64,000 bases of DNA from Chamaelirium japonicum. Taxonomy: Eukaryota; Streptophyta; Magnoliopsida; Liliales; Melanthiaceae. The stretch covers positions 21,256,572 through 21,320,571 of the forward strand of contig OX393549.1 in NCBI GenBank assembly GCA_947650365.1. Direction: 5' to 3'. The notes beneath the pieces are model-generated. The model searched no databases. It was not told the origin of the DNA and saw only the letters and a list, made by a program, of their open reading frames with translations. Positions 10,189-21,407 of this stretch are shown here, one piece after another (the stretch's first letter is position 1; each line of letters starts with the position of its first letter). The translations under genes were made by a program, and so were the position numbers.

Positions 10189-10373
10189 AGAGAAATGCTA
10201 CTGCCTGAAGGTTTTTTCGATTTTCGATGGCCCGAATGATATGGCAGCGTGCAACTGGTGGCTGAAACCCACCAGCGACATTTAAGTCTTTTACTCCACC
10301 AATTGCACGCTGCCACATCAATCGGGCTGAGTGGAATCAGGAAAACCTTCAGGCTGAATGGCATTGCTCCTAA
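10189..10373. mobile_element. foldback MITE of about 185 bp
   Basis: The left arm (GAGAAATGCTACTGCCTGAA, then GGTTTT, GGCCCGAATGATATGGCAGC and GTGCAACTGGTGG) is mirrored by the right arm (CCACCAATTGCACGCTGCCA, CATCAATCGGGC, AAAACCTTCAGGCTGAATGG, CATTGCTC). Most of the element folds into one long hairpin. It has no coding capacity. It lies between two inverted copies of another MITE. Confidence 0.8.
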
Positions 10374-10376
10374 AAC

Positions 10377-10817
10377 TAGGGCTGGCAATTTCAGACCCGA
10401 CACGAAGTTAGCGGATCTGGGTCGTTCGGGTTGTAAACGGGTCGACACGATAGACCCGTTTAATAAACGGGTCGGGTCCGGGTTTAGGGTCTAGACACGA
10501 TAGACCCGGGAAGACCCGTTTAAAATTCAACGGGTCGTGTCGGGTCGGGTCTACCCGCAATCGGATATTGTAATATATAGTATCAGCGGGTCTATCGGGT
10601 TAGGTCGGGTCGAGTTAGATTGGGTCGGATCGGGTCAACTGGATAAACCTGTGTGGTAAACGGGTCTTATCAGGTCTACCCATTTATAAACGGGTCGGGT
10701 ATGTGTTTAGGATCTAGACAAGATTAGTTAAACAAGTCGGGTCTGGGTCTAGGGGTTTTGGACACGACCCGAAACTAGACACAAACCCGACCCGACACTA
10801 CCCATTGCCTCCCCTAC
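10377..10817 (-). mobile_element. GGGTCGGG-type MITE, copy 2 (inverted)
   Basis: Begins TAGGGCTGGCAATTTCAGAC (the complement of the end of copy 1) and ends near CCCATTGCCTCCCCTA. Shared internal landmarks appear in reverse order, including GACACGAAGTTAGCGG, CGGGTCTACCCGCAATCGGA and the AT-rich centre near 10570. The two copies together form a 1.25-kb inverted repeat with an 0.36-kb loop. Confidence 0.75.
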
Positions 10818-11026
10818 CTAAAACTAAAGAACAAACTGATTGTCATGGCTTTGGAGCGCTTTGTTATTCATGTAGGGGATATCGAACTTGAAAGATTGGA
10901 ACATCAGGCAACTTGGGATCTATTTGGTATGTGGAACGTCCCAACTATTGTTACTTATCATAACCATGTCTTTAATCAATGGACCCTTTTACACATATAC
11001 AAATTTAAAAAGGCCATTTTAGTCCA

Positions 11027-12834
11027 GGGTATGGACACATGAAATAACGATACGGGCATAAGGGCATATTGATAATTTTTATAGGACCATAATGGAAAGT
11101 GCAAGAATACAACACTACCTGCATTGCTTTTGTTTTAATGATATAGGATCCAAATATGGGGTATATGTACACTATATCTGTATTATCTACACAAGTTAGA
11201 GAGATAATCGGGTTTCGGGTTTCAAAAATGGGTATTGACGTACCCATACCCATACCGAAACCTGAAAGTTAATTGGGCAGAGGTCCTATACCCATACCTT
11301 ACCCAAGCGATGTAAAAACCTTGTACAACCCATATCCATACCAGAGAGTACATTTATACCTACACTCGTACTCGATATTTCAGGTCGGGGTCGGATCACA
11401 AGTTAGAGGGGCAATTGGGTTTCGGGTATGGGTATTGGGGTATCCATATCCATACCCGAAAGTTAATCGGGTAGAGTTCCTATGCCCATATCCTACCCAA
11501 ACATTTTTCTTGATGTTGTTTTAAAACATAGGATTTAGAAGGGTAAAATGAAAAACAAAATGTAGAATGGAAAGAAGAATGGGTTAGTGGGAATGCCCTC
11601 CCCATTATAGCCCTTATTTTTTTAATGGATAAATAAGATTCAGTTGATTAGTGGCAAAGAAGAGAAGGGCAAAATGGAAAACAAAATATAGGATTGAGGG
11701 AAGAATGGGTTAGTGGGATTGCTATTCCCAAAATAGCCATTGGTTTTTTAAATGGATAAATAAGACTCAATTGATTAGTAGCAAAAGGGTACTATTTTTG
11801 GATGGTATTTGCGATTTGTAGGGATAAAACAGAAAGGGCAAAAATAGCATATTACGGTCCTAGCCCTTGTGTTTGTTTTCATGACATAGGATTCAAAATA
11901 CTAGGTATGGATTAATAAATAAGGTGAATCGGGTATATGTACACATGAAATAATGATACGGGCATAAGGGCATATTGATAATTTTTATAGGACCATAATG
12001 GAAAGCGCAAGAATACAACACTACCTACATTGCTTTTGTTTTAATGATATAGGATCCAAATATGGGGTATATGTACACTATATCTGTATTATCTACACGA
12101 GTTAGAGAGATAATCGGGTTTCGGGTTTCAAATATGGGTATTGACGTACCCATACCCATACCGAAACCTGAAAGTTAATTGGGCAGAGGTCCTATACCCA
12201 TACCTTACCCAAGCGATGTAAAAACCTTGTACAACCCATATCCATACCAGAGAGTACATTTATACCTACACTCGTACCCGATATTTCAGGTCGGGGTCGG
12301 ATCACAAGTTAGAGGGGCAATTGGGTTTCGGGTATGGGTATTGGGGTATCCATACCCATACCCGAAAGTTAATCGGGTAGAGTTCCTATGCCCATACCCT
12401 ACCCAAACATTTTCCTTGATGTTGTTTTAAAACATAGGATTTAGAAGGGTAAAATGAAAAACAAAATGTAGAATGGAAAGAAGAATGGGTTAGTGGGAAT
12501 GCCCTCCCCATTATAGCCCTTATTTTTTTAATGGATAAATAAGATTCAGTTGATTAGTGGCAAAGAAAAGAAGGGCAAAATGGAAAACAAAATATAGGAT
12601 TGAGGGACGAATGGGTTAGTGGGATTGCTATTCCCAAAATAGCCATTGGTTTTTTAAATGGATAAATAAGACTCAATTGATTAGTAGCAAAAGGGTACTA
12701 TTTTTGGATGGTATTTGCGATTTGTAGGGATAAAACAGAAAGGGCAAAAATAGCATATTACGGTCCTAGCCCTTGTGTTTGTTTTTATGACATAGGATTC
12801 AAAATACTATGTATGGATTAATAAATAAGGTGAA
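11027..12834. repeat. direct tandem duplication of a 0.9-kb unit
   Basis: Unit 1 (11027-11930) and unit 2 (11931-12834) match at an offset of about 905 bp with only scattered differences. For example CATGAAATAA(C/T)GATACGGGC is at 11038 and 11944, and identical 83-codon frames start at 11273 and 12179. The unit contains GGGTATGGGTATTG and CCCATACCCATACC clusters, as in pyrimidine/purine-alternating MITEs, and a duplicated sub-block beginning near 11540 and 11660. No genuine gene is present. The open frames are repeat-derived. Confidence 0.9.
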
Positions 12835-12894
12835 GGGTAAAATGGGAACATATGCAAAATGATGCATGGATGGAATGACCCAAAAGTGCGGATT

Positions 12895-13825
12895 TTATCT
12901 GGGGGGTATGGATATATGTCAAACTGTATTATCAACACAAATTAGAGAGATAATCGGGTATCGGGTTTCAGATATGGGTATTGAGGTACCCATATCCATC
13001 CATGAAAGTTAATCATGCAGAGTTTATATATTTATACCATACCCAAGCCTTGTAAAAAGTACTAAGGTACGTGTCCATACCCGAAAATTAATAGGGTAGA
13101 GTTCCTATATACATACCATACCAGGTAGAGTTTCTATACCCATACCCTACCAAACATCGTACAAACCATACCCATACCATACCCGAGCCTTGTAAAAGCC
13201 TTGCACAACCCAAACCCATACCTGAAAGTTTATTTGTACCCATAACGGTACCAGATGTTTCGGGACAGTGTCGAGTCACAAGATAGTAGGGTAATTGGGT
13301 TACAGGTTTGGGTATTGGGGTATCCATACCCATACCCGAAAGTTAATCGGTAGAGTTCCTATATCCATACCCTACCCAAACATTTCTCTTGATGTTGTTT
13401 TAAAAACTAGGATTGATAGGGGTAAAATGGAGAACAAAATATAGGATGCAAGGAAGAATGGGTTAGTGGGTCAATGGGACTGGCCTTCCCATTATAGCCC
13501 TTATTTTTTTAATAGATAAATAAGTAAGATTCAATTGATTAGTTGCAAAGAAGAGGAGGGCAAAATGGAAAAGAAAAGTAAGATGGAAGGAAGAATGGGT
13601 TAGTGGGATTGCTATTCCCATAATAACCCTTGGTTTTTTAAATATATAAATATGACTCAATTGATTAGTGGCAAAAGGGTAATATTCTTGGATGGTATTT
13701 GTGATCTATGTATGGATAAAACGGGAAGGAAAAAAATGGCATATTACAGTGCCAGTCATTGAGTTTGTTTTCATGACATAGGATTCCTAATATTGCATAG
13801 GGTGAAGGGTAAAATGGGAACATGG
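12895..13825. repeat. third, diverged copy of the 0.9-kb unit
   Basis: Landmarks of the unit recur in order: TTAGAGAGATAATCGGGT (12942), GGGTTTCAGATATGGGTATT, AATTGGGTTACAGG, AATGGGTTAGTGGG and GATTGCTATTCCCA. Spacing is altered and extra GGGTA/TACCC sequence lies between 13010 and 13330. It is older than the near-identical pair to its left. Its end abuts truncated element A. Confidence 0.75.
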
Positions 13826-14074
13826 TTACTCTACTTCTCGAATGAAGCCTACCATGAGTAACTTGTCGATCTCTTCCCGAACCGTGATCAGCCATTCTGG
13901 TCTGATAGTTTGAGGCTTCTGCTTGACTACACTCGCACCTTCCTTGATTGTGAGCTGATGACATGCATCATCTGAACTGATCCCGGGTATGTCTTCAAAG
14001 CTGCAAGACGTCGACGTTGGACTTGAGAAGCGATACCATGTCTTGCGCTTCTGTGTCGCTAAGACCGGTACCAA
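13826..14074 (-). pseudogene. start of reverse transcriptase of element A (fossil)
   Basis: The peptide includes DACHQLTIKEG, KQKPQTIRPE and EEIDKLLMVGFIREV, the conserved region just before the RT core of Tat-lineage Ty3 pol. The same block is seen in element Y at 42900-43070. It ends at the truncation point. Confidence 0.8.
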
Positions 14075-15038
14075 TGAATGTATCTCGAGGAAGATCTCTA
14101 TTATCGATGTCTACTCGAACGATCTCCTCGACTGAACGTGGAGCCTCCCACTTCGTCGGTGTTGGATCTGGCAGTGAAGGCTCTATTGATTGCTACTTGA
14201 TCGAGGGACCAGTTTTGTCGGCCGAATGCTTTGCCGTCATAGTATTCGACGTTGGTCAAATCCGTGCGACCGCAGCCTCACACGATCTACCCGTCTATTG
14301 ACTGTCTCTTATACACCTAATGCTCTCCATAGTTGGAAAATTAAGGAGTTGGTGATAAACGGAGGAGACGACGCTGATCTGGTGGAGGAAGGGCCTGCCC
14401 AGGATGGCGTTGTAGTTTGATGTTCCATCAACAATGGCGAACCAAACCGATGCTCGTATCTCCTACCCAAGATTGAGCGTGAATCTGGCCTCCCCCATGG
14501 TCTTGCTCTGCTCATCGTTGAAGCCGGTGATGATAGTGGGAACTACATCAAGGCTCTTGTACTTGTGGCCTACGCGCTTGAAGTAGTTAGAGAACATGAT
14601 GTCGATGGAACAGCCAGTGTCGATGATGATTCAATTGACAAAGCTCATGTTGATGACGAGGTGAAGGACCATGGGGTCTCAGTGCGGAGTGCAAACTCCA
14701 TTGAGGTCTTGATCGGTGAAATGGATCGCACGGCCAAGGGAGGCCTTTGATGGGCTTCTTCATCCAAGTCTCCTCAACCTAGGCTACAGCGCTCACGTGA
14801 TGGACACGTCGCACCTAGCGCTGGACTTCCTTTTGAGTCGGAGTCTGGTGACGAAGATTACCACGAATACCGTAGATCTTCGCCCGAATGAAGAGGGAGT
14901 CGATTGATATTCAACTGAACAGATCCAACACATCTCCTTCTCCCTCTGAGGAGGGGGAGGAGAAGGAAGTGAATCGTTTGTTGGGTTGGTACCGGCCTTG
15001 AACTTCTGGAGGTGACCTTCCTACAAAAGGTCCTCCAA

Positions 15039-16461
15039 CTAATACTTGAGGAGATAGCACCGAGTAGTGGGGTGGTCGTGACATCGGTAGAAATCACAAT
15101 AGAACAACTTGTTCTTCGTCTGCTTAGTGCCAAGCTGGAGAGGGCCGGGCCTCCTAAGGTAATCCTCGTGTTGGATTTGCTCGAGGATGATATCTATTTG
15201 CATATTCCAGCTGGTGAATTCAGTCCTCTGAGGCTTAGCGGGTGTATCGCCTGCCCGTTTTGGTCTCTTAGAGGATCTGTCTCCTTTAGCTTGAGCATTG
15301 TGGGCTCGGGTCGTGGGTCTTGTCGGTTCCTTCTTGGAAAGGCGCTTCTTGATGTCATGCCCTTTGCAAGCGACTTGATCATCCTCCACCTTGATCTCCC
15401 ACTGGATCCAATCGAAGAGAATACCGAGGGAGGCGGTAGGATTGCGGATAAAGTCGTTGTAAATATGGAGGTCGTAGGGTAGGCCATTCTGAAACACCAG
15501 CACGACTACTTCGTCGTCGAGGTGATGTTCGGAGAGTATGGCATGCTCGTTCCGGAACCTCCGAGTGAACTCTCGGTGGGTTTCATCTGATCCCATCCTA
15601 AGCCGGTAGAGGGAATCCAGCTTCTTCTCTTGTTTGAGGTTCAGTCGATAATGTTGAACGAATAGGTCGGCGAGATCCTCAAACCAACTTACCGAACCGG
15701 TCGGGAGGTTGTGATACCAGTCGAGCGACAAGTCGTTGAGGCTATCGACAAAGGTATGGCACAAGACTTGATTGTTGTGGTCGTGCGACGTCAACGCTTG
15801 CTTGAAAGTAAACACGTGCAGTATCGAATCTCCCGTTAAGCAATTAAACTTGGGGAGCGTTGGAGTTCTCCAGCTCCGAGGGAAAGAAGCTTGAAGAATT
15901 TGTTGATTGAGAGGTCCCTCAGAGGTAGTTACTCCGACGATCACCCTGCTGGCTAGAGAGATGTCTCAGAGGAAGGAGAGTTAGTAAGGATGCTGAAGGA
16001 CCCCTTACCATGCGATGCTCTGCCAGAGCTCGATCGTTGTAGCAATGCTGGAGTGGCGACCATCGTTCGAAGTATCCCTCACGATGTAGGAATCGAAGGA
16101 TGACTCGGAACCGAGGGGCTCGGGAAGACGAGTGGACTCATCGAGACACTCCCAGACTGTAGGTCTAGGAGGAATAGGCAAGGGTCCTCTAGAGAGAGGG
16201 TCGAGGGACCGTCGTGAGGTGTCGGCAATGGACCTGTCAAGAAGGAGTGGGAGAGGGGTCGACAGACCGATGGACGTCTGCTCCGTCGTTGATGCCAGCT
16301 GCTGATTTCGGAAGATTGGCTCTGGCTTCGGCGGTGACTCGTCTTAGAGAGTCTCTCTCGACCATGAGAGCAGCATTCTGCTTCATGAGAGTGAGGAGCT
16401 GGAAGTATTCTGACTTGATTTGGTACGTTGCCTCAAGGTCGACGATGGATGAAGCGTGCAC
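15039..16461 (-). pseudogene. gag region of element A (fossil)
   Basis: The main frame (15039-15944) carries a Ty3 gag core (LDWYHNLPTGSVSWFEDLAD, LYRLRMGSDETHREFTRRFR) and near its C-terminus a Cys/His cluster (YCDFYRCHDHPTTRCYLLK). An upstream coiled-coil-like piece (16237-16461, YFQLLTLMKQNAALMVERDS) belongs to the gag N-terminus. The matching piece exists in W (near 28830) and Y. It is a capsid-type protein fossil. Confidence 0.85.
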
Positions 16462-16812
16462 TTTCCCCGGGCGTTGAGGAGTCGCGTCGGTATTTTAAGG
16501 AGATTGTCGTGGCTGAGTCGGAGCATCACGGTCGACTGACCGATCACTCCTCGAGTTCATAACAGGTTGTTGCTGCTCTGGTCATTGGCTCGTCGTAAAC
16601 CTATGACTCATCGAACGAGTTGTAGGATGCTTGATGTCTGGTTGAACGTTACTTCCCTCTGGCTGGTCTATGAGTCGTGTCTTTGTCATTCAGGTATAGC
16701 GATGGAGACAGATGGGTTTCTCAGGCAATCGGTAGTTGCTGCTTGATCGAATAAGCTGGGAAGCCTAGAGGTCGCTAATTGGTAGAGAAGGATCCCACAG
16801 ATGGCGCCAAAC

Positions 16813-17578
16813 TGTGGGGGAGGATTACGGTCGTCGTACAGTCTCCCTCTAACAGTCGATGGAAGGGTAAAGCTTCAAGGTGTGACGCACTGTAAAACAT
16901 TGAGCTGTCATACAGACACTGTAGAGTAATGAGAGAGAGAGATAAAGAAAGAGATAGAAAAAGTTGACATAATATGTGATGACAAAGTTCGGCCGAAGCC
17001 TACGTTTTCGTGCGGTAAGATGCAACCTTTGAATCCACTATCTCTGAGAAAAGTAGAACTACTCTCGACAGGCCGAGGAGTGGTTATACAAGTAGACAGA
17101 GGGTAAAGTATACTTGACTGGAGTCTGAATACCAGAAGACTCAAAGAGCTCTGAAAAAATAGAAAGTGGAATATAGAATAATGAATTCCAGTCTAGAATA
17201 CTTGTCAGGTTTTCTATTTATAGAGGTTTGGGAATATCCGAGGAATATTCTGGGGATACTCTTGAGAATATATGAGGTATATTCTAGAGATATTTCTAGG
17301 AATATTCTTAGGAATATCCAGAGTATATTCTTGTAATATTCTTGGGAATATCCGGAGTATATTCTAAAGATCTTCTTGGGAATATCCGAGGTTTTGGTAA
17401 TTATTTGGGGATATTTACCATGCCCCGGATAGTTAGCATGGGCCCCTGGTAGGACTGTGGGTCCCACCGTCATCTCCGTAGGCCCCAGGCAGGGCTGCAG
17501 TCCCGTTATAGTCTTTGTAGGGCCTTTAGCGGGGTTGCGGGTCCCACTGTTAGGCGTTAACCAGATTTTGCACCCACA
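16813..17578 (-). repeat. 5' LTR of element A (766 bp)
   Basis: Begins TGTGGGGGAGGATTACGG and ends GATTTTGCACCCACA on the + strand, giving TGTGGG/CCCACA ends, next to the primer-site motif GGCGCCAA. Contains a short GA tract (16931-16941) and a series of GAATAT(T/C)C repeats (17230-17390). It is homologous to both LTRs of W. Confidence 0.85.
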
Positions 17579-17977
17579 GTGCTCGGCTTCAAAGAGGAAG
17601 GGATCCATTGAAGGTCGCAAAACCATATTTCGTGACCGAATTCAAGGACACAACTGACTGTTTCATGACTACTTTGGCAAAGATTGTGTTTACCCTCCTA
17701 GCTACTTCCGACGTAGATTCCGGATGTGTCGCCCGATATTTCTTCGAATTCAAGCTGTAGTGGAGCAGTACGGTGATTATTTTGTACAAAAGAGAGACAT
17801 TGATGGAATCCTCAGACTCTCATCGCTTCAAAAGGTAACTGTCGCTTTAAGGATCCTTGCATATGGATCACCGTCAGATGCTATAGACGACTGTTCGTAT
17901 CAGAGAGAGTATATCAATAGAGAGTCTCCAATGCTTTGTCAAAGCGATCATCGAGGTATTCTCGGAAGAGTATCTGT
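17579..17977 (+). pseudogene. PIF/Harbinger (HARBI1-like) transposase, 5' part
   Basis: The + strand peptide reads KRKGSIEGRKTIFRDRIQGH, then LFHDYFGKDCVYPPSYFRRR, FRMCRPIFLRI, DYFVQKRDIDGILRLSSLQK and VTVALRILAYGSPSDAID. This is the N-terminal region of plant PIF/Harbinger DDE nucleases (HARBI1 type). After a frame change near 17890 the family continues as CFVKAIIEVFSEEYL and stops at the insertion of element X. An in-frame TGA follows IQGHN near 17649. The family's 'GFPGMLGSIDCMHW' catalytic region is missing here and also beyond X, so the DDE core is lost. The C-terminus resumes at 46892. Confidence 0.85.
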
Positions 17978-19694
17978 TGTAAGGGGTTTTCTGGAATCGG
18001 GCGGTTCGGTTGGTAGGCACAATCTAACAAACCAAGGAACACAGTAGACTGGGTTTACGTGAAAAAATCCCTTCTCAACGTCGAAGGGGAAAAAACCACG
18101 GGGCGGAGCGAGAATGCACTAACAAGGCAAACGGGTTACAATATCTCACCCTGACCCACTTACACCCGGAGAGGACCGGCCTCCCAAAATACCGACCTCT
18201 CGAGTCTCTCTCTCTGAAAATACCAAAAACTCCAGAAAGAATTGGGCAACACCTCCCCTTCCAGAAATCTGATTATTCTCTCTGAGGGGGTAGGTCCCAT
18301 TTTATAGTGCTACTAGGTGACAGGTGTTGCCCTCCGCATAGGGCGATATTGATAACGTGCTCCTGCGGTTTGCACAACTGCTTCGCACGTAGGCGACATA
18401 TCATCTTACATGCGCTGGGTGGTCACAGCTAGTGATACTTGCCTTATCGATCAATCGAAAATCTCGGGACATGGGCTGTCGTTCTGTAACCGTCGCTCAA
18501 TCGAGATTCTCGGGAGTAGTTACTGCTCAGTCTTAGTACGTGATCTTCAGGCCAGCTCTTCGCATGAATACTTGTGTGGTTGTGGCAAGACGCGTCGCAG
18601 TCCGAGGTGCAGCCAGGCCATGTGTGTGGTCGGGCGCAATAAGGTGAAGTGCGCGACCGGGATGTAGCAAAGTGCAGATTGAGCGCAGCGAGGTGAAGCG
18701 CACGGCCAGGGCAAAGTGAGGTGCGCGATCGAGCGCAACGAGGTGAAGCGCGAGGCCAGGTGCAGCGAAGTGAAGAGCGCGGCCAAGGCGCATCGAAGTG
18801 CACGATTAGGCGCAGCGAGGTGAAGCGCACGACAGGGGCGCAGCGAAGTGCGCAGTCCAACGTCACGAGATGTGCGGCCGGGTGGATGAAGTGTGTGGTC
18901 GGGTGCAGTGAGGTGCGCTGTTGGGTGCAGCGAGATAAAGCGCACGGCAAGACGCAGCGAAGTGAAGTGCGCGGTCGGGTGCAGCGAGGTAAAGCGTGCG
19001 GTGAGGTGCATAGAAGTGAAGTGTGCGGCCGGGGCACAACGAAGTGCGCAGTCGGGCATAGAGAGGTATAGTGCGCGGTTGGGCGTAGCGAGATGAAGCG
19101 CGTGGCCAGGGCATAGCGAAGTGCACGATTGGGCGCAGCGAAGCGAAGTACGCGACCGGGGCGTAGTGAAGCGCGCGGTTGTACACAACAACGTGAAGTT
19201 CGCGATTGGGATACAACAAAGTGCGTGGTCGGGCGCAGCAAGGTGAAGTGCGCAATCAGGCGTAACAAAGTGAAATGTGTGGTCGGGGCTCAGCGAAGTG
19301 AAGCGTGCGACCTAGGTGAAACAAAGTGCACGATCGGGCATAGCAAGGTGCACGGCCGGGCGGGCGAAGTGCATGGTCAGGCACAGCGAAGTGAAGTGTG
19401 CGGCCGGGCGCAGCGAGGTGAAGTGTGCGGCCGGGCACAGCCAAGTGAAGTGCGCGACCGGGGCACAACGAAGTACGCAGTCGGGCGCAGGGAGGTGAAG
19501 AGTCCGGCCGGGTGCATCGATATAAAGGGTGCAGTCGGGGCGCAGCGAAGTACGCGGTCGGGCGCTGTGAGGTGAAGTGCGAGACCGAGTGCAGCAAAGT
19601 AAAGTGCGCGGCCAGTCGGGCCGAGGTGCGCGGTTGGTTGGGTGAAGTACACGGCTGGGTGCTTCCACCTTCTTTATTTGTTAAGGTACACACA
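17978..19694 (-). repeat. left (3') LTR of X with internal minisatellite
   Basis: Starts TGTAAGGGGTTTTCTGGAAT (worn from TGTGGGG) and ends TTAAGGTACACACA. From about 18600 to 19650 it is an array of 23-29-bp units of the type GCGCAGCGAGGTGAAGTGCG + CGGTCGGG. GC-rich skew keeps both strands open for 200-270 codons without being coding. The other LTR of X has the same array at a slightly different length. Confidence 0.85.
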
Positions 19695-20591
19695 ATACCC
19701 CCTCTCGATCGGTCGTTCTCATGGTTCAACCGATCAAGACTATTCTTTCCACTCGCCCAACTTGCCAGTTCTAAGCACTTAATCATTTTTCTCTTGCCCA
19801 CGCAACACTTTAACTGACTGACCATTCTCGCCATTGAGTCTTGCGAACCGATCACTCATTAATGCTCGAGCATTATCAGCGGCCGATCGAACTCCTTACT
19901 TAGTCTTTCAACTGGTTTGTATTCAGTGCGTGTTTCACTTCCCATGTACTTTTCTCTGGCCGGTCATACTCCTTGTTGAGTCTGTCGACCGATCGGTCTT
20001 TCCTGCTAGGACTTTACTCTTACCGAGGGATAGAACTCATTTTGGAGTGTTATATACCCAGTCGGCTTTGAAACACACCCATGTTCCGCAAGTGGGGCAA
20101 GTGGCTCTCAGAAGAGACTTTTGCTTGACCCAATTCACGGGGGGTCAAGTGCTTCTTGAGGAGACTTTTGTGTTTTACCTTTCACATATCTTCACTTACC
20201 AGTCGTACACCTTGTTGAGTCTTTTGACCAGTTAATCTTTACTGTATATTGGTCTTTAGTGTTTCACCTTTTATGCATTTTCACTTACTGGTCGTACTCC
20301 TTGTTGAGTCTTTTGACCAGTCAGTCTTTACTGCGGATTGGACTATACTCAATAAGGAGTGTTTCACCCTAGGCATTTTCACCGACCGGTCATACTCTCT
20401 TTTGAGTCTTTAGACCGGTTGGTCTTTATCGCCCCTTGGTCTTTGCTCCCGCCGAGTGATAAAACCCACTTTACGGTGTTATATATCGCTTGGACTTTTC
20501 ACCTGTCAGTCATACTTCCTCTTGAGTCTATTGACCAGCTAGTGTTTAAGATTTACCCCTACTCTCCGAGAGGTGAAAAGTATCGGTCGAT
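19695..20591. repeat. X internal: diverged tandem repeat with 'TTGAGTCTTTTGACC' units
   Basis: The polypurine complement TACCCCCTCTCGATCGG abuts the LTR. Then units containing CTTGTTGAGTC(T/G)(T/A)TTGACC, each followed by GGTCTTTA, recur near 19965, 20210, 20300, 20395 and 20518, spaced about 90-240 bp apart. The series resumes after W at 30060, which confirms that W split it. No coding content. Confidence 0.7.
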
Positions 20592-20723
20592 TATGGGGGA
20601 GGATTTCGTGCCATCGTACGCGACCCTCCTTCTACAGTCGATTGAACGTTTGACCCTTCAGGATATGGCGCGCTTCGAAGCGCTGAGCTGTAACTTGCTA
20701 GGCTGTCACACAAGCACTGTAGA

Positions 20724-20755
<32 letters not shown>

Positions 20756-21407
20756 GGCACTAGATGTGGTGATGAAGTTCGGCCGAAGCCTATGTCTCTG
20801 TACGGTAAAACACAACCTTTGAATCCACTATCTCTGAATAAAGTAGAGCTACTCTCGATAGGCCAAGGAGTGCTTCTTACAAGATGACAGAGTATGGAGA
20901 GGGAATATAAAAATCAGAAAGCTCAGGGAGCTCTGTAAAATAGAAAGTGGGATTATAGTTTTGATTTTTGGGATTTGAAATAATTTACAAGGTCTGCTAT
21001 TTATAGAGGTTTGGTTTATCTGGAGAATATTCCAAGAATATCCGGGGTTTGGTAAATACTCGGGGGGATTTACCAGACCCTAGATAGTTCAAGTGGGCCC
21101 AGGCAGGGCTACGGGTTCCACCGTCATATTCGTGGGCCCTAGGTAGGGCTGTAGGTCCCACCGTCGTACTCGTGGGCCCCAAGCAGGGCTGCGGGTCCCG
21201 CCATCATGCTTGTGGTCCCTATACATGTGGTCCCTATACAGGACTACGGGTTCTACCATCGTACTTGTGGGCCCCAGGCAGGGCTGCAGGTCCCACCGTC
21301 ATGCTTGTGGGCCCTAAGCGAGGCTGTGGGTCCCACCGTTGTGTTTGTGGGCCTCGGGCAGGGCTGTGGGTCTCACTATAGGGCGTCAGCCAGATTTTGC
21401 ACTCACA
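20592..21407 (-). repeat. left (3') LTR of W
   Basis: Starts TATGGGGGAGGATTTCGTGC and ends GATTTTGCACTCACA. It includes a (GA)n tract at 20726-20753 and four to six repeats of 'GTGGGCCC(C/T)AGGCAGGGCTG + CGGGTCCCACCGTC' (21095-21380). Confidence 0.9.

Larger units (their letters stand above)
13826..17578 (-). mobile_element. Element A: truncated Ty3 (Tat-like) LTR retrotransposon fossil
   Basis: Minus-strand element. Right to left: 5' LTR (16813-17578), primer-site region ATGGCGCCAAAC at 16801-16812, gag (about 15039-16461), protease region (about 14309-14515) and the beginning of reverse transcriptase (13826-14074). The rest of pol and the 3' LTR are missing. The left border falls against the 0.9-kb tandem repeats, so no target duplication can be read. 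It is broken. The LTR is of the same family as that of element W. Confidence 0.85.

Noticed and set aside
13826-14515. + strand frames antisense to gag/pol of A as candidate genes
   Set aside because: Shadows of the retroelement coding strand. No domain signal.
18444-19268. Open frame of 274 codons on the minus strand and similar long frames on both strands
   Set aside because: They run along the GCGCAGCGAGGTGAAG minisatellite. The peptide is a tandem HFTSLRPTA-like repeat and both strands are open, so this is composition, not a gene.
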